Origin: Muricea muricata | Taxonomy: Eukaryota; Cnidaria; Anthozoa; Malacalcyonacea; Plexauridae | Reading direction: 5' to 3' | NCBI GenBank assembly: GCA_963855995.1 | Contig: OY979723.1 | Location: forward strand, 563,001 to 627,000 | DNA length: 64,000 nucleotides | Shown here: positions 12,099 through 23,553 of the stretch, piece after piece | Layout of the letters: each line of letters begins with the position of its first letter | Numbering within the stretch: position 1 is the stretch's first letter | Notes under the pieces: model-generated | Databases searched by the model: none | What the model saw: the letters and a program-made list of their open reading frames with translations, nothing else | Told to the model about the DNA's origin: nothing | Program-made: the position numbers and the translations under genes

Positions 12099-15078
12099 CT
12101 GGAAAACACCATTCAGTATAAGATATTGAATTCGAAATGCTACTGAATCATTGCAAGCTGCATATTCAACCTCTTCTGACCAATCCGTGCTCAGGCTATT
12201 TGATACGAATGGCATTGTGCTACGAATTGTGTTTTTGTAGAGTCTCTAATTACCCATGCACTGTAATGTATTAAGAATCCTATAATACATTGTAATGAGC
12301 GTTGTCCTTATCACTAAGTTCATTGTTGGGTAGCTTTGCATTTTTTGAAGAAATTAGTGCGTGTCCTCAGTTGCTGTTTAGTTTCCTTAAAACTAGAAAT
12401 AATTTCAATCTTTTTTGTTATTTCTGCATGCAGTTGTAAAATGTTTCGAAATTAATCTCTAAACAATGAATTTTAACTGCATTTACGATAGCTCAGAGCC
12501 TTAGACCACGTTACTCTCAGCTCCGGAAAGTACACACTTTTATCCGACAAGACTTTGAACAGCCTAATATACAGTTAATAAACAACCATACGTATGTAAT
12601 ATACAGCTAGCTAATTTACTAAAGGTTGTCCTTCCAAAATAGTAATCTATAAACTATGAGCGCGCAAGGGATGATGGATTGTTGTTTATTTTCGCCTCTA
12701 AACACGCAATTATTCCTTTCCTTTGAAATAGCATCCAGAGCACATGCGAAACTTGCTATAAAGATAATTCCCTGCTGAGTATCAGGGAATTCAACCTTCA
12801 GCAAAGACAACCTTATTTCAAAAACTTGTATATCATTAGCCAATTTGCACGATGGTATTTCTTATGATAAACAGTTAGATGACTTTATAAATCCTACAAT
12901 TCATAAATCATGTTCACGCTTGCAGGAATTCGATAATTCTTAGAATCCCTGGTAAATATTTCCTGCAAAATAAGTTACCATGGCCACTTGGGTACGTATT
13001 AACAACAAATATATCATCAGTACTCGCAACAAAACTTGCAACTATATTTAATTAAACCACTTAGCGGGCCAAAAATTTCCAAAACATAAAAAATTTCCCG
13101 TCAAACCCCACTAATGTAACACTTAACTAGCATCGCTTGTTGCTTTCATATCAATATGTGCTTTGCAAAAAAAACACGCGCAAAATTCCAGTTGTTCCTT
13201 ATTATCACAAGAGCTCGAGGTTGCATTCCATACGGTACTTGTTTTCTTACATTTCACAGCGGTCACCCGAGGGAAATTCCAAATATTCGGTTCTCAATCG
13301 CCTTTTTGCTCCGACATACGGGATTTAGTAAATTGGATAGTTTTTACTGACGTATCTCACACGTTTACAAGTTAATCATAGTTACATGACATGCGCGAAA
13401 GGTTTTGACTTTTGAATGAAGAGTATTCTTTCCAAACAATAACAAGAATTTTTTAAACGCTTCACGGTGATTTTTCAATTCATGCGTTTTTAAAACTTGA
13501 AGACAATATAGAACGCGCACTGATATGCAGCGTAGAAAATTCTAGCTTGCGATTTTTTGCGCATTGAAATTAAACATACTATAATCCAAACATTTTATAC
13601 TGTCGAGCAGAAATATCTTTGTAACAATTGTCTGAAAAACCAATGTAACATAATTATATGCAATAAGTAAATCGACTGTATCTAAGATATTTTTATGGGC
13701 ATAATATGCAATAATTACCCCAGACAATAAGATAACTATGATGACTTTAGTTAGCAAATACAATTATGACATAATTAAAATTTTGAAACTTCTACAATAG
13801 ACTATTTCACCAGGGCTTGTCATATTTTCATGCAAAGACACGAGAGAGCAGACGATTTAAAATCGTGCTACAAGACAATAAAACCAAAAAATTGTTTTAT
13901 TTAGAAAATTCTCCCATTCACACCCAACAGAAACGAGTCGCCTTCGAAATCCTACAAAGAATTTCAAGTGTAATAACTTTTACACCTTTAATTTGGTGTA
14001 ACAAACCAATAAATCATTACAATTCACTAACGCAGTTTGTACACTTCTACCATAAGTCAAAGCAGGTTCCACTAATGTTGTTTACACAAATACGATTTAA
14101 ACTATTAAACTATTTACAAATTTTATTGAAAAAGCCAGGTTTTAACATGAAAACCATTCAAGAGAATGTCGGAAAAATGCGCCCAGTTTTCGCACCCACT
14201 TTATGCGATTATTTGTAACTGTTTTAATGGATACAGATAAGATAATAGTGCAAATCATTTCCAGCGAAAGCCGATCAGATAAGGCTTCGTATGTAGCAGT
14301 TTGAGTGTTATAATATTGTAAAGATTAACTCTCGTGTGAGAATACCATAATAGTTTGAGAAAATTAAATCCCTTATCTATATATACAAGCGTGAGAAAAG
14401 GAAACTGATCGAAACCTTAGTTATGTATTTTGATTCACTGCGATTGAGGACTTTAGGACTGCGCAGATTATTGTGATCCAATTATAATTATCAATTAAAA
14501 CGTCAAGCTTGCATGTGGAGACATGACAGTTTCACAACGATTATAAAACAGGGATTTATAGCTGCCTGTATGTCCTACGATATCGCACTACGTCGAACTA
14601 ATGTTATTGCCAGTGTAGGTAGTGCAGTCAAAAGCACAAACTATAAAGGATCTTAAACTACAAGAAATGATCAACCGGAGTCGAATCCTGCTTATGTCCT
14701 TGTATTTGAGTATTACTTTAAAGCTCCTTTTGCACGACTTTTGACAAATTTTCTTTGACAAATTGTGTCAACTATTTTTCGACCGTGTAAATTTTGAATT
14801 TTCGAGAAATTTCTCAAAAATTCCTCATTTAGATGGTCAAAAAACATTTGACACATGGCATTTATAAAAGAAAATTTCGTTGCGTAAAAGGGGCTTAAGT
14901 CATTGAGTCGTGACTTTTGGACTAGAGATTATTGTGATTTTGTTATAATTAAGAATTAAAGTGTCAAACTTGAAGTAGAACAGAGTCAGAGAACAGCTTC
15001 ACATTAAAGAAATGCAGACCTTTAAATTCGCACTGTTTTTAGTTAACGTTGCCGAGTCAAAACTTCCCGAAAGGTATA
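12099..15078. other. Gene-free stretch
   Basis: An open frame of 133 codons at 13817-14218 begins at TTG and shows no domain. Overlapping frames at 13137-13375 are equally unconvincing. No RNA gene or transposon ends are seen. Confidence 0.4.
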
Positions 15079-15154
15079 GGTTCTTTCACTACCTGAAACA
15101 ATGTAAACAGAATTCGGCGTTTCGAGCTAACGTACTTTGTCGGGAAGTTAGCAG
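15079..15154 (+). repeat. Dispersed repeat family, copy 1
   Basis: A block containing TTCTTTCACTACCTGAAACA, ACAGAATTC and GGGAAGTTAGC resembles segments at 36515-36570, 39690-39770 and 42395-42455. The shared words suggest a short dispersed element of unknown class. Confidence 0.5.
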
Positions 15155-15167
15155 TGAACTCAACATA

Positions 15168-15421
15168 AGGGAGGTTTAGATTTCAGCACGAGTACGAGTT
15201 CAAGTACGAGTTTGGAGGAGTGGAATAGGACCAACTTGATCTCGTACTGATCAATCAAAGTACTGTTTAGATGAAATCATAGTCAAAACATAGATGAGTA
15301 AAAAATAAAACGCAAATGACGTATATACATGCTTTGGATGGTGATTTTTCCCCGCCAAAATACACAATACTGACGTCACTCGTACTTGAACTCGTACTGG
15401 TGCTGAAATTTAAACCTCCCT
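15168..15421. mobile_element. MITE with about 45-bp terminal inverted repeats
   Basis: The left end reads AGGGAGGTTTAGATTTCAGC then ACGAGTACGAGTTCAAGTAC. The right end is nearly its reverse complement, finishing TTTAAACCTCCCT at 15421. The 254-bp interior has no transposase. The flanks do not give a clear target duplication, so the superfamily is not assigned. It is a non-autonomous DNA element. Confidence 0.8.
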
Positions 15422-16217
15422 ACTACTGCAGAGTGCACAAAAGCAAAACATTGAGGTGCAGGTGCGCAAAAATACTTGCAGGTGCGCTTGGAAAGCCAGC
15501 CGAAGAAAGAAAAGTGGTAAAAACCTTGCAAAATACAGTGTAAATACAACGTTTTGGGCCAAAATAGGGTGTAAAATTTGCTATAAACCGCACCTAGGTG
15601 CGCCAAGATTTTCTTGTTCAAAAATTCTCGGGTGCACCGTTGACAAACTCTGCAGTCTGGCTGCGGAAGAGTCTCACAAAAATCTTCAACGATCATAGCC
15701 TAGCAACGGTTTATAAAACAATCATTGTTTAGAACTATACAATATCACATCCGAATTCAGTTAATTACCCAACACAGCTAGATTTGGCAGCAGACAAATT
15801 CATTCAAAAACGTACTCGGTGATTCGGCGCAATTGAATGCAAAACCAAATTGGGTCAGAAGTCTCGCAAGCATCTCATCGGTGCATTTTATTTAATGAGG
15901 GCGGCGAGAAGCTAATATTCAGCGTTGGCAACCCTTCATTGTCAGCCTATCTTAAGCAGGCTGGCGTTCAACAAAAGGTGGAGCAAAATAATATGATCAT
16001 ATTTCAGAGATTACAAAAATGCACATGCTTGAACAAAAATTGCCGTCCTAGCTGTAATTCTCGTGTGGCTCTCCAGTCGATTTATGGAGTTCGGTTACCG
16101 CGAGTTATCAGTTGCGGTACTATGTGCGTAAACTAAGGTAACTTGGCGACACCATTGAGAAATATGTGTTTATTATCAGCCCTGAAAAATTAACTCTTAT
16201 GTAACTCTAGTTCTCCT
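15422..16217. other. Gene-free stretch between repeats
   Basis: It begins with a segment whose ends carry ACTGCAGAGT (about 15426) and its reverse complement ACTCTGCAGT (about 15647), possibly a further small inverted-repeat element. Frames here (15456-15698, 15837-16136) lack recognisable features. Confidence 0.35.
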
Positions 16218-16450
16218 TTGAAAAAACTTTCACTCTCGTTTACCAACTCTCATCAACTCCTGTTCTCGTTTGACCAGGACATGAGCGTTAAGAGAACCCT
16301 CATACAAACTCTCGCTTCTCAACTCTCATCAACTCTCATGCAACTCTTGTTCCCGTTTGACCAGGACATGAGAGTTGAGAAAACTCTCATACAAACTCTC
16401 GCTTCTTAACTCTCATGCAACTCTTGTTCCCGTGTGACCAGGACACGAGG
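16218..16450 (+). repeat. Minisatellite, CTCTCAT/GACCAGGACATGAG units, copy 1
   Basis: Three units of roughly 77-87 bp contain TTTGACCAGGACATGAG (at about 16272, 16359 and 16436), ACTCTCATACAAACTCTCGC and ACTCTCATGCAACTCTTGTT. The same units appear in the opposite orientation at 19355-19535. The short frame through this block only translates the repeat. Confidence 0.85.
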
Positions 16451-17555
16451 ATAATTAAGACATCCTTTTTAACGCTTGTTCACTTTGCATGTCCGTTTTA
16501 CGTACGTTTTTGGCAAAGTCCATGAGAATGTATGTATACGGTCCAAATTTAAAACTTTTTACCTTTTTGCAGGATGAAAGTCCGTCTTCGAAGTCTTCGT
16601 TGACGCCAGGCAGAGCAGACGAACCGTCAAACCTTCAGAACACAACAAAATGTAGATACAAATTAAGATGCATTGGCCTTAAATCGCACATTGTAGTGTA
16701 AATCATAATTTGCCGCTCGAGTGTTGAGTTTTCACCCACCGAGCGTTTAGTGGACAAGAGCCAAATTAAGTCGAAATGCGGCTTGATGCTACCTGGATTT
16801 GAGTTCTCAAGCTTCGAGTCACTTTTCATTGTTTTGAAAACTCACTAACGTCTCTCCGCAATTAAAGTAAATATGGAGTTATACGACAAAACGTAAATAG
16901 TTTTTCTGTTTCGTCAGCCCTAGTACAAGTTCAAATCTGCCAAGTTCAAAGCGGCAGACATTTCTCATGTCATTCCACAAGTTCACATACTATTTTGAAA
17001 TTGGCAAGCTCGGTGTCTGCTGTCCTACAGCGCAATGTAAATGAATCGAGGCAAGCCCACGATCGGAAATGATCCAGAATTTTTCTCACCCATTTCAAAA
17101 CCACAACCTCAAATGCTCGTCGATTTAAGCGGGGAAAAATGCGAGGTCAATTTTATTTATTGTATAATACTTCGGAACATTACGGAACTATTATTTTCAC
17201 ACGAGAATTTCAATTACTTATAATTACCTCAATTTGTTCGCGCGAAAAAAATAGTTTAGCCTTTAGGCTACTGATATTCAATTTCGCGTTTAGCATATGA
17301 GAACTAACTTAAATATTGCATCAAATTTCGGCAAAAAATCATTGAAATGTTTTGGCAAAGTCGTTGCCTGGAAACTGCGAAATATATTTTCAAACTGACG
17401 TAAACTTGTAAGCAAATGACGAATTTCCCAACGGTCAAAAATTCGCAATTTTTTAACAAATTATTTGACAAAGACATTGTTTTTACTATATGTGTGTATT
17501 GGTCAAAAAGTTAGTGCATATTCCAACGTTAAGATTTGTAAAAACCTGGTTTTAA
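16451..17555. other. Upstream region of the coiled-coil gene
   Basis: No gene is seen. Short frames (16489-16701, 17041-17223) show no domain. The last few hundred bases are AT-rich and presumably hold the promoter and 5' UTR of the gene starting at 17556. No TATA or initiator element can be named with confidence. Confidence 0.4.
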
Positions 17556-20500
17556 ATGGCACAGCAAAGTGGTGGAAGTAAAGCTAAAGGTTTTCATAAC
17601 GTTGAGACAAACACGAAGAAAACAGCAATTCAAGATCAGGAAAAGACAGAGGAACCTCCACCAAAAGAGACAAAACTCGATAATGTAGGAGCAGAAAACA
17701 CGGACGAATCGAAAAAGCAAAAATCTGGGTCAAAAATCCCCGTAAAATCTTCTGGAAAACGCTCGAACAAAAATGCGAATAATTTTGCTACAAAGACAAA
17801 AGAAAACAAATTGAATGTGAGCATACGAGACGAAAATACTTTAAAATCTAGCGAAAAGGTTTCTGAAACCGGACAGAGCAGCTTAAAGACGGGTCACAGT
17901 AGAAACAAAAGCGAACCGTTCGTATTTACAGAGCGGCAAAACGCCGAACAGTCTTTCAAAAATCGCGAGGAGTTGCTTGAAAACGAATTGCTTGAAAAGA
18001 CGAAGCAAATTGAATCGCTTCAGAAACAGTTAAAAGATTCTCCACCTGAAGACAGTCCCACGAATTCTGCTCCCTCTGAAGGTAAAGTCTCAATAAAGCA
18101 ATACTCTGATTTGTTTATTAAGGAGCTGGAGTGACAATTCATATACTTTAAAGCGGAAAATTTAATCACTTGCTTGTATTGAAGTTTGTATAAAATTAAG
18201 TTACTAATTACTCCCCAGGGTTGAAACATACACGAAAAAGAATACAATCTGCTCTGGTGCAGAACTGCATTTAAATTTGAATACAGCAAACAGACTGACA
18301 ATTCAGCTAGCAAAAACAAGCAAATTATAACCGTCTAGTAACACAAAATCGGTTGTTTGAGTTCTCACAAGGTTTTTAGGGCTGAATTTACAGACAATGT
18401 ACAACATACTGCTCCGAAAGGCGTTATTTACCTATGTAAATACTCCTATTTCGACTGTGATTCGTCGACCAGCAAGACAAATGCATAAACTTCCAAACAA
18501 AAAGTAGGCGATTTTAAACCGCCCCTAAAATCTACATAAAGGCTGCTAAAACCGTGAAAATATAAGGCTACGTTCATGGTAAATAAACTAGCACTGAGAT
18601 TATAGATAAACTACAGTGTACTTACGAAGATTTAGGGATTTAGTGCCGTTGTTTTGTACAAAATTCATTTTAAAGTTCCACCCTTTTGTCAAACTTGATT
18701 TCATACGGTGACTTACATAAATACATACATACATTAAATTATATTTCAACACGCTTATCCCAAAAGCATCAGTCATCAGTACAGTTTGCTGATTTCCATG
18801 GAGGGCGATGTGACTTCGTATATCATCGTAGTTTATCGTAGATCTCCGAGGCAAAACATTTGTGGTGATGTATATTCAATATTGCATATCGATCAGGGTA
18901 TTCTGGGAAATAAGGCCCAAGAACCCTCGAGAATTCGCTATATTGTAGGTCACCCACAACTTTTAACATATTTTTAACACAGAGAAATTTATCAAGAAAT
19001 AAAATGATTTTATTGTAACGTAATCCGGGTCACCGCTTAAAACTCCAACAATTATAAAAAAGATCGACTAGGCTAGATTAAAGACGTGAAAACGTTTATA
19101 TATCTAACCTCGGTGTTAAGAATGAAGAGGTCACTGAGAACATTCCTGGGACCTTCTAGGAACTCAAATTTCGCGCCCACAGCAAGTCTAGCATCGGTCA
19201 TTGTGACGTCATAATAACGAGTAGGGAACTTACGTGTGTGCAAAATAGAAAATACTAATAATTTCGAGGTGAAATTGGTGTCTTTGCCCCGCAAGACTGA
19301 TGAAAAGTAAGTAGAATCCAGCAATGAAGCGTTTTCCAACAAGACTAAAAGCAAGAGAAAGAGAGTTGATGAGAGTTGAGTTGCGAGAGTTTGTGTGAGA
19401 GTTTTCTCAACTTTCATGTCCTGATCAAAAGAGAACAAGAGTTGCATGAAAGTTGATGAGAGTTGACAAGCAAGAGTTTGTATGAGAGTTTTCTGAACTC
19501 TCATGGCCTGGTCAAACGGGAACAAGAGTTGCACGTTCCTTGCAAAATGATAACCACTTGTTGCAGACATTCAGTTTGAATCGAGCCTCATCAGCTTATC
19601 CGGCTTATGGGACAATACCTAAAAACATTTTTAATAATTTCTTAGACTTGGAAAGAAAAGTGAAATTGCTCTCGGAGGAAAACTATGAACTGCGTGAAAG
19701 ATTACTGAAGAAAGATGCCGAAACAGAAAAACTTAAAACGGATGGGACGAAAGCACAAGAAAATATCGTGAACAAGATCTTGAGGAAAGAAAACAACGAA
19801 TTACACTATGAGAAAGAACAACTCAAACTCGAGCGAGACAGACTAAGACATGTCGTGAACGAAAAACAAGATAAAACTGAAAAGCTGGTGGCAGGTATGA
19901 GAACGTTGTAGCAGTGGAGGAGGATTAAATTTAAACTAGAATTTATATTAATTATCATTCTCGGTGGTAGAAGTTTCTTGCTTTCACTGTTACAAATGAT
20001 TCAAAGTTCTCGTTATTTCAACACGGGAAAAATAAGTTACTGTCGTTAGAACTCTACCGTATTTAAACTTGTCACTGAAATTTTGTTTGATTCATTTGAA
20101 AGAACGTTTAAAAGGATTGATTACAGAATTATAACCAGGCTATAACAGTTTTCTTGGCTGTCCGCTTCTTGGATAGATACAGGTAGTATTAACTTTGTCC
20201 TAAGTCGCTTTTTCCTAAGTCTTAACATATTAATACACTTCATTTAGGTTTAAAAGACACGGAAGACAAGTTGGCCCAAGCGAAGCGAGCATTGGAAGAA
20301 CGAGCTCAAGCTTCAACACGACTTCAAAATCGTTTGGCACAGATTGACACGGAATTGAACGCATACCGGGCACGATATGGGGAACTAGAAAGACAGACTG
20401 CAAGCAAAAGACTTTCTGAGAAGTCAAAAAGTTCGAGGAGTCGCAGTTTGAGTCCTGGAGGAAAAGAAAGAATGGAAAGCGAGCAGGTATGACGCTGCAG

Positions 20501-23040
20501 CGAAGTTTAAAAGTGGGCAAATTCGAAGTTACGAACGTATGCCCTTTTTTTCGAGTTTTTCTTGCAAACAATGTAAGCTTGGAAATAGTTGTATAATAGA
20601 AATCTTGTTTGGAACAATAGCAGTTTTGGTTCCTGAAGTACTAAAAGAAACGGACGTGTAGAAATTAAATACTAAAACTAAAACAGTGCGTTAAATTTTA
20701 ACCCAGGCTTGGGGCTAACACCGGCGTTGACCCACTAGCTCCTGGAGTCAGTTGTTCAAAAGTAGTTTTATTAGCTTGACCATATGGCTTGACCTAGGTT
20801 AACTCAAGGTCCAAAGAACATATTCCAAGAATGTGTTTGTACATTTGAATTTTTCTAAAAAAGTGTTGCAAACAGTGGATTCTTTGCTAATCTATCTCAA
20901 GACATATCATACATGTCTTTCAAGGCTTAATGGCGTCATATAAAACCCACTAAGAGTTATGAAAGTTTCAACGGCTTTTTGTGTCTCAAACAGGACCGCA
21001 GTCAGAACCAAATCACAACGTTGCATCAACGAGAAGCCAAGCTATTGGGAGACAGACGTCAATTGGAAATAAGCGTCAACGTCTTGACCAATAAGATTGC
21101 AGAACTGGAAGGAAAACTGCAAAAGTCCCGGTCGGAGAAACGAGCCACTCGTGAACGAGGAAGTCAAACTGAATTGGAGGCTGGCAACCAGTTTACAACG
21201 ACAATGATCCAGGGATCACATCAGGATACTGTGGGTTATAGCCAGGATTCAGCAGGACAAAGAGGTACAATCCGCTAAAGAAGAGATGGATCCCCTAAAA
21301 CCACCTATGCTCAGCTGATAAAACTGAGAGAATTATGAGTATTTGATAAAATATCCATTACTTCTTATAGCAGATGACACGACGAGAAAATGCAGAGGCA
21401 TCGTACAGTCATTAGGGAAGTTCTTTGAAGAATTGATTCAGAATAATCAAGATACATCAGCTGGCAGCAGCAAGAGTCGAAGGACAACGATTGCAGCCCG
21501 AAGAGCCAGCGAACTGCTTCACGAACTTTCCACATCGATGGAACACGCGCTCAGCACGAAGTTTCAAGAACGAACGCCGACTCGGGTCGACCGTTCCACG
21601 AGAACTACGAGCCCTGTACGACGCAGTACGGCAGTGAACACGGAAGGAAGCAGGACCCTTTGGGATAAATTGTGCGACGAGGTTGCACAACACGAATTCA
21701 CCTTCGATCCATTATCCCCACCGCAAATTGAGGGATCTTCAGGAATAACGGATGATAAACAACGGGAAGTTCAGCGTGCAGAAAGGGGATTGCAAAGGAT
21801 GTATACGGAAAACGGTTGGTACAATTGAAATGCATAGGATATACTCTGGATTGGTTGCAAAATGTTACTTGAAAAGGCTCATTCTTTCCGCCAGGTGAAG
21901 CAAGGTGCAAGATGAAGAATACAGAAAGTTTAACCAAAGAAGATGCCACGAGAATGATGAATGTCAGTAGGAAAGAGACCGAGTGTGTTGTGAAGGAGCT
22001 ACTGAGAAAGGTAGGCCATGAAAAGATAACGAATTTAGGAAGGAAAGCGTCGGGATTTGCCATTTTTCTTAACCCAGTGAATGGACCTACACTGACTGAG
22101 CAACTTCGTTTATCATAAGTACAGAACAATGTTTCTCATGCGAGCAAACTAGAAAAAAACCTTGTTTCCGAAGCAAAAACGTTTCTGAACCTACTGGAAA
22201 ACATTTTAGCTTTCTAAGAAGAAAGTTGTTGCATCAACAAGGAAATGTTGATAGGAAACATAACGTTTCTGCGACAATGTTTCCTGGTTTGCCAAGAGCC
22301 TGAAAAATATTTTGTATTCTAACTTCTGTTTTCAACTTTAGCACCAAGGAGAAATCCGTACCCTGTTAGAAAACGCTTCCCACTCGTCACCAATCCCAAA
22401 CGTTGCGTTCGATATGACCAACCCTAAAATTAGCGGGCAAGATGAGGCAACGATGGCCGTACAAGAACTGGACTGCTTCAAAAGCAAGACCGCCAAAGTC
22501 CAAAGCCTCGTACTCAAGCTTCAAGAGATCGTGGAATGCGCGAAAAAAGACAGAGATAGCGCCGAGGGAAAATTACAAAACCTCGCCGAGGAAATGCGTC
22601 AAAAAGACACCCTCTTGCAAGCAAAAAGCCTGGAACTTCGAAGGCGCCATGGCAAAACGTTAGAAGCCGAAAAAGCACTACATGGCGAAATTAATGCGCT
22701 GAAAAACGAGAAAGCGACAATACTCAAGGAGAACGCACGGCTTCACGAGCTCTGTAGGCAAAAAGACCTTCAACTTCTGCAAAAAGTTCAAGAAATCAAA
22801 GCAATTCAACAGCAAGTGGGCCGGCAGAACGAAGCGCATCAGCAGAATTTGGCGAAAATGAGAAAGAAAGTCGAAGAGGCCTGGAAACTATACGAATCGG
22901 TGAAAACGCGCGCGGAAAAAAAGACAGCGGAATTCAGCGAAGCAGCTGAGAAGCTAAAGGCCTCGCAGGGGCATCTGTTAGATCTTTGGCAAACTTTGAA
23001 GACGGTTAATCATGTTGCAAATGAACATGACGAATTATAG
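17556..23040 (+). CDS. Coiled-coil protein, seven exons, unrecognised
   Basis: Joined exons 17556-18081, about 19595-19894, 20248-20486, 20994-21264, 21371-21814, 21895-22010 and 22342-23040 give about 864 residues. Most junctions have clear donors and acceptors with matching phases (1,1,0,1,1,0). The exon 2 acceptor is uncertain: the stronger CAG at 19566 gives the wrong phase, while 19594 fits. The first 175 residues are Lys/Ser/Glu-rich and low-complexity. Exons 2, 3, 4 and 7 hold heptad-rich helical stretches, for example LERKVKLLSEENYELRERLL, typical of coiled coils. An Arg/Ser segment (SKSSRSRSLSPGG) ends exon 3. Exon 5 has a compact, less charged section ending WDKLCDEVAQHEFTFDPLSP. 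It has no membrane segment or catalytic motif. I do not recognise an orthologue; a cytoskeletal or centrosomal scaffold is a guess from composition. Confidence 0.8.
19355..19535 (-). repeat. Minisatellite, inverted copy in intron 1
   Basis: This is the reverse complement of the units at 16218-16450: GAGAGTTTTCTCAACTTTCA, TGTCCTGATCAAAAGAGAAC and AAGAGTTGCATGAAAGTTGA. Two units are present, just before exon 2 of the coiled-coil gene. Confidence 0.85.
22120..22295 (+). repeat. AAACATTTT/GTTTCC-rich repeat in intron 6
   Basis: The intron repeats words such as AATGTTTCTC, GTTTCCGAAG, AACGTTTCTG, AAACATTTTA and AATGTTTCCTGGTTTGCC. It reads as a degenerate interspersed or low-complexity repeat and is non-coding. 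Confidence 0.4.
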
Positions 23041-23184
23041 TGCTCAGCATAGCAAATATGTTGTCAATGAATCTTGAATTGCGTTACTCTGTTTTAAACT
23101 AAGCGCAATTACACCGAGCACGTTCTTGTAAAATCAGGACAATCTTTCAAAAAGGCTTGTGCGAGAAATTTCCTAGTGCAACTT

Positions 23185-23190
23185 TTTATT
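23185..23190 (-). terminator. Possible polyA signal of the Hakai gene
   Basis: TTTATT on the plus strand reads AATAAA on the minus strand, about 365 bp past the Hakai stop. If used, the transcript would overlap the 3' UTR of the convergent coiled-coil gene. Closer signals may exist in variant form. Confidence 0.35.
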
Positions 23191-23232
23191 ACAAGCATTT
23201 TCCCCCTCAAATTTTAGTCTGCTTGCTTTGTA

Positions 23233-23238
23233 AATAAA
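23233..23238 (+). terminator. PolyA signal of the coiled-coil gene
   Basis: A canonical AATAAA lies about 193 bp downstream of the stop at 23040. Confidence 0.6.
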
Positions 23239-23553
23239 AGATATTGCTATTATTCTTTGAGCAGTTCCTTCAAAACTGGCATCAACATAATATACACTAA
23301 CAATAACAGCAATGTATAACTATTCATGTTTACTTAAGTTTCTTTTTTTAATACTATTCAAGCGCTACCATTACGTGCCAACAAAATCATGGTTGGTCAA
23401 GTTTTTAATGTATGTTTTTTGAAACAATTGCTAAGTTTTCCGACCATACCTTGACTACCTCATTGTTCCACCATACAATGCACGTCTTATTTAGTTTACT
23501 TTCCTACTTAGACAAATTATGGATATTCAAACACAAAACTATTTTAACAAGTC

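Noticed and set aside
13817..14218. 133-codon open frame
   Set aside because: It starts at TTG, has no family motif and no splice signals, and fits chance in AT-rich DNA.
16218..16409. 63-codon frame of repeated Ser/Leu/Gln-rich units
   Set aside because: It only translates the minisatellite and has no start context or partner exon.
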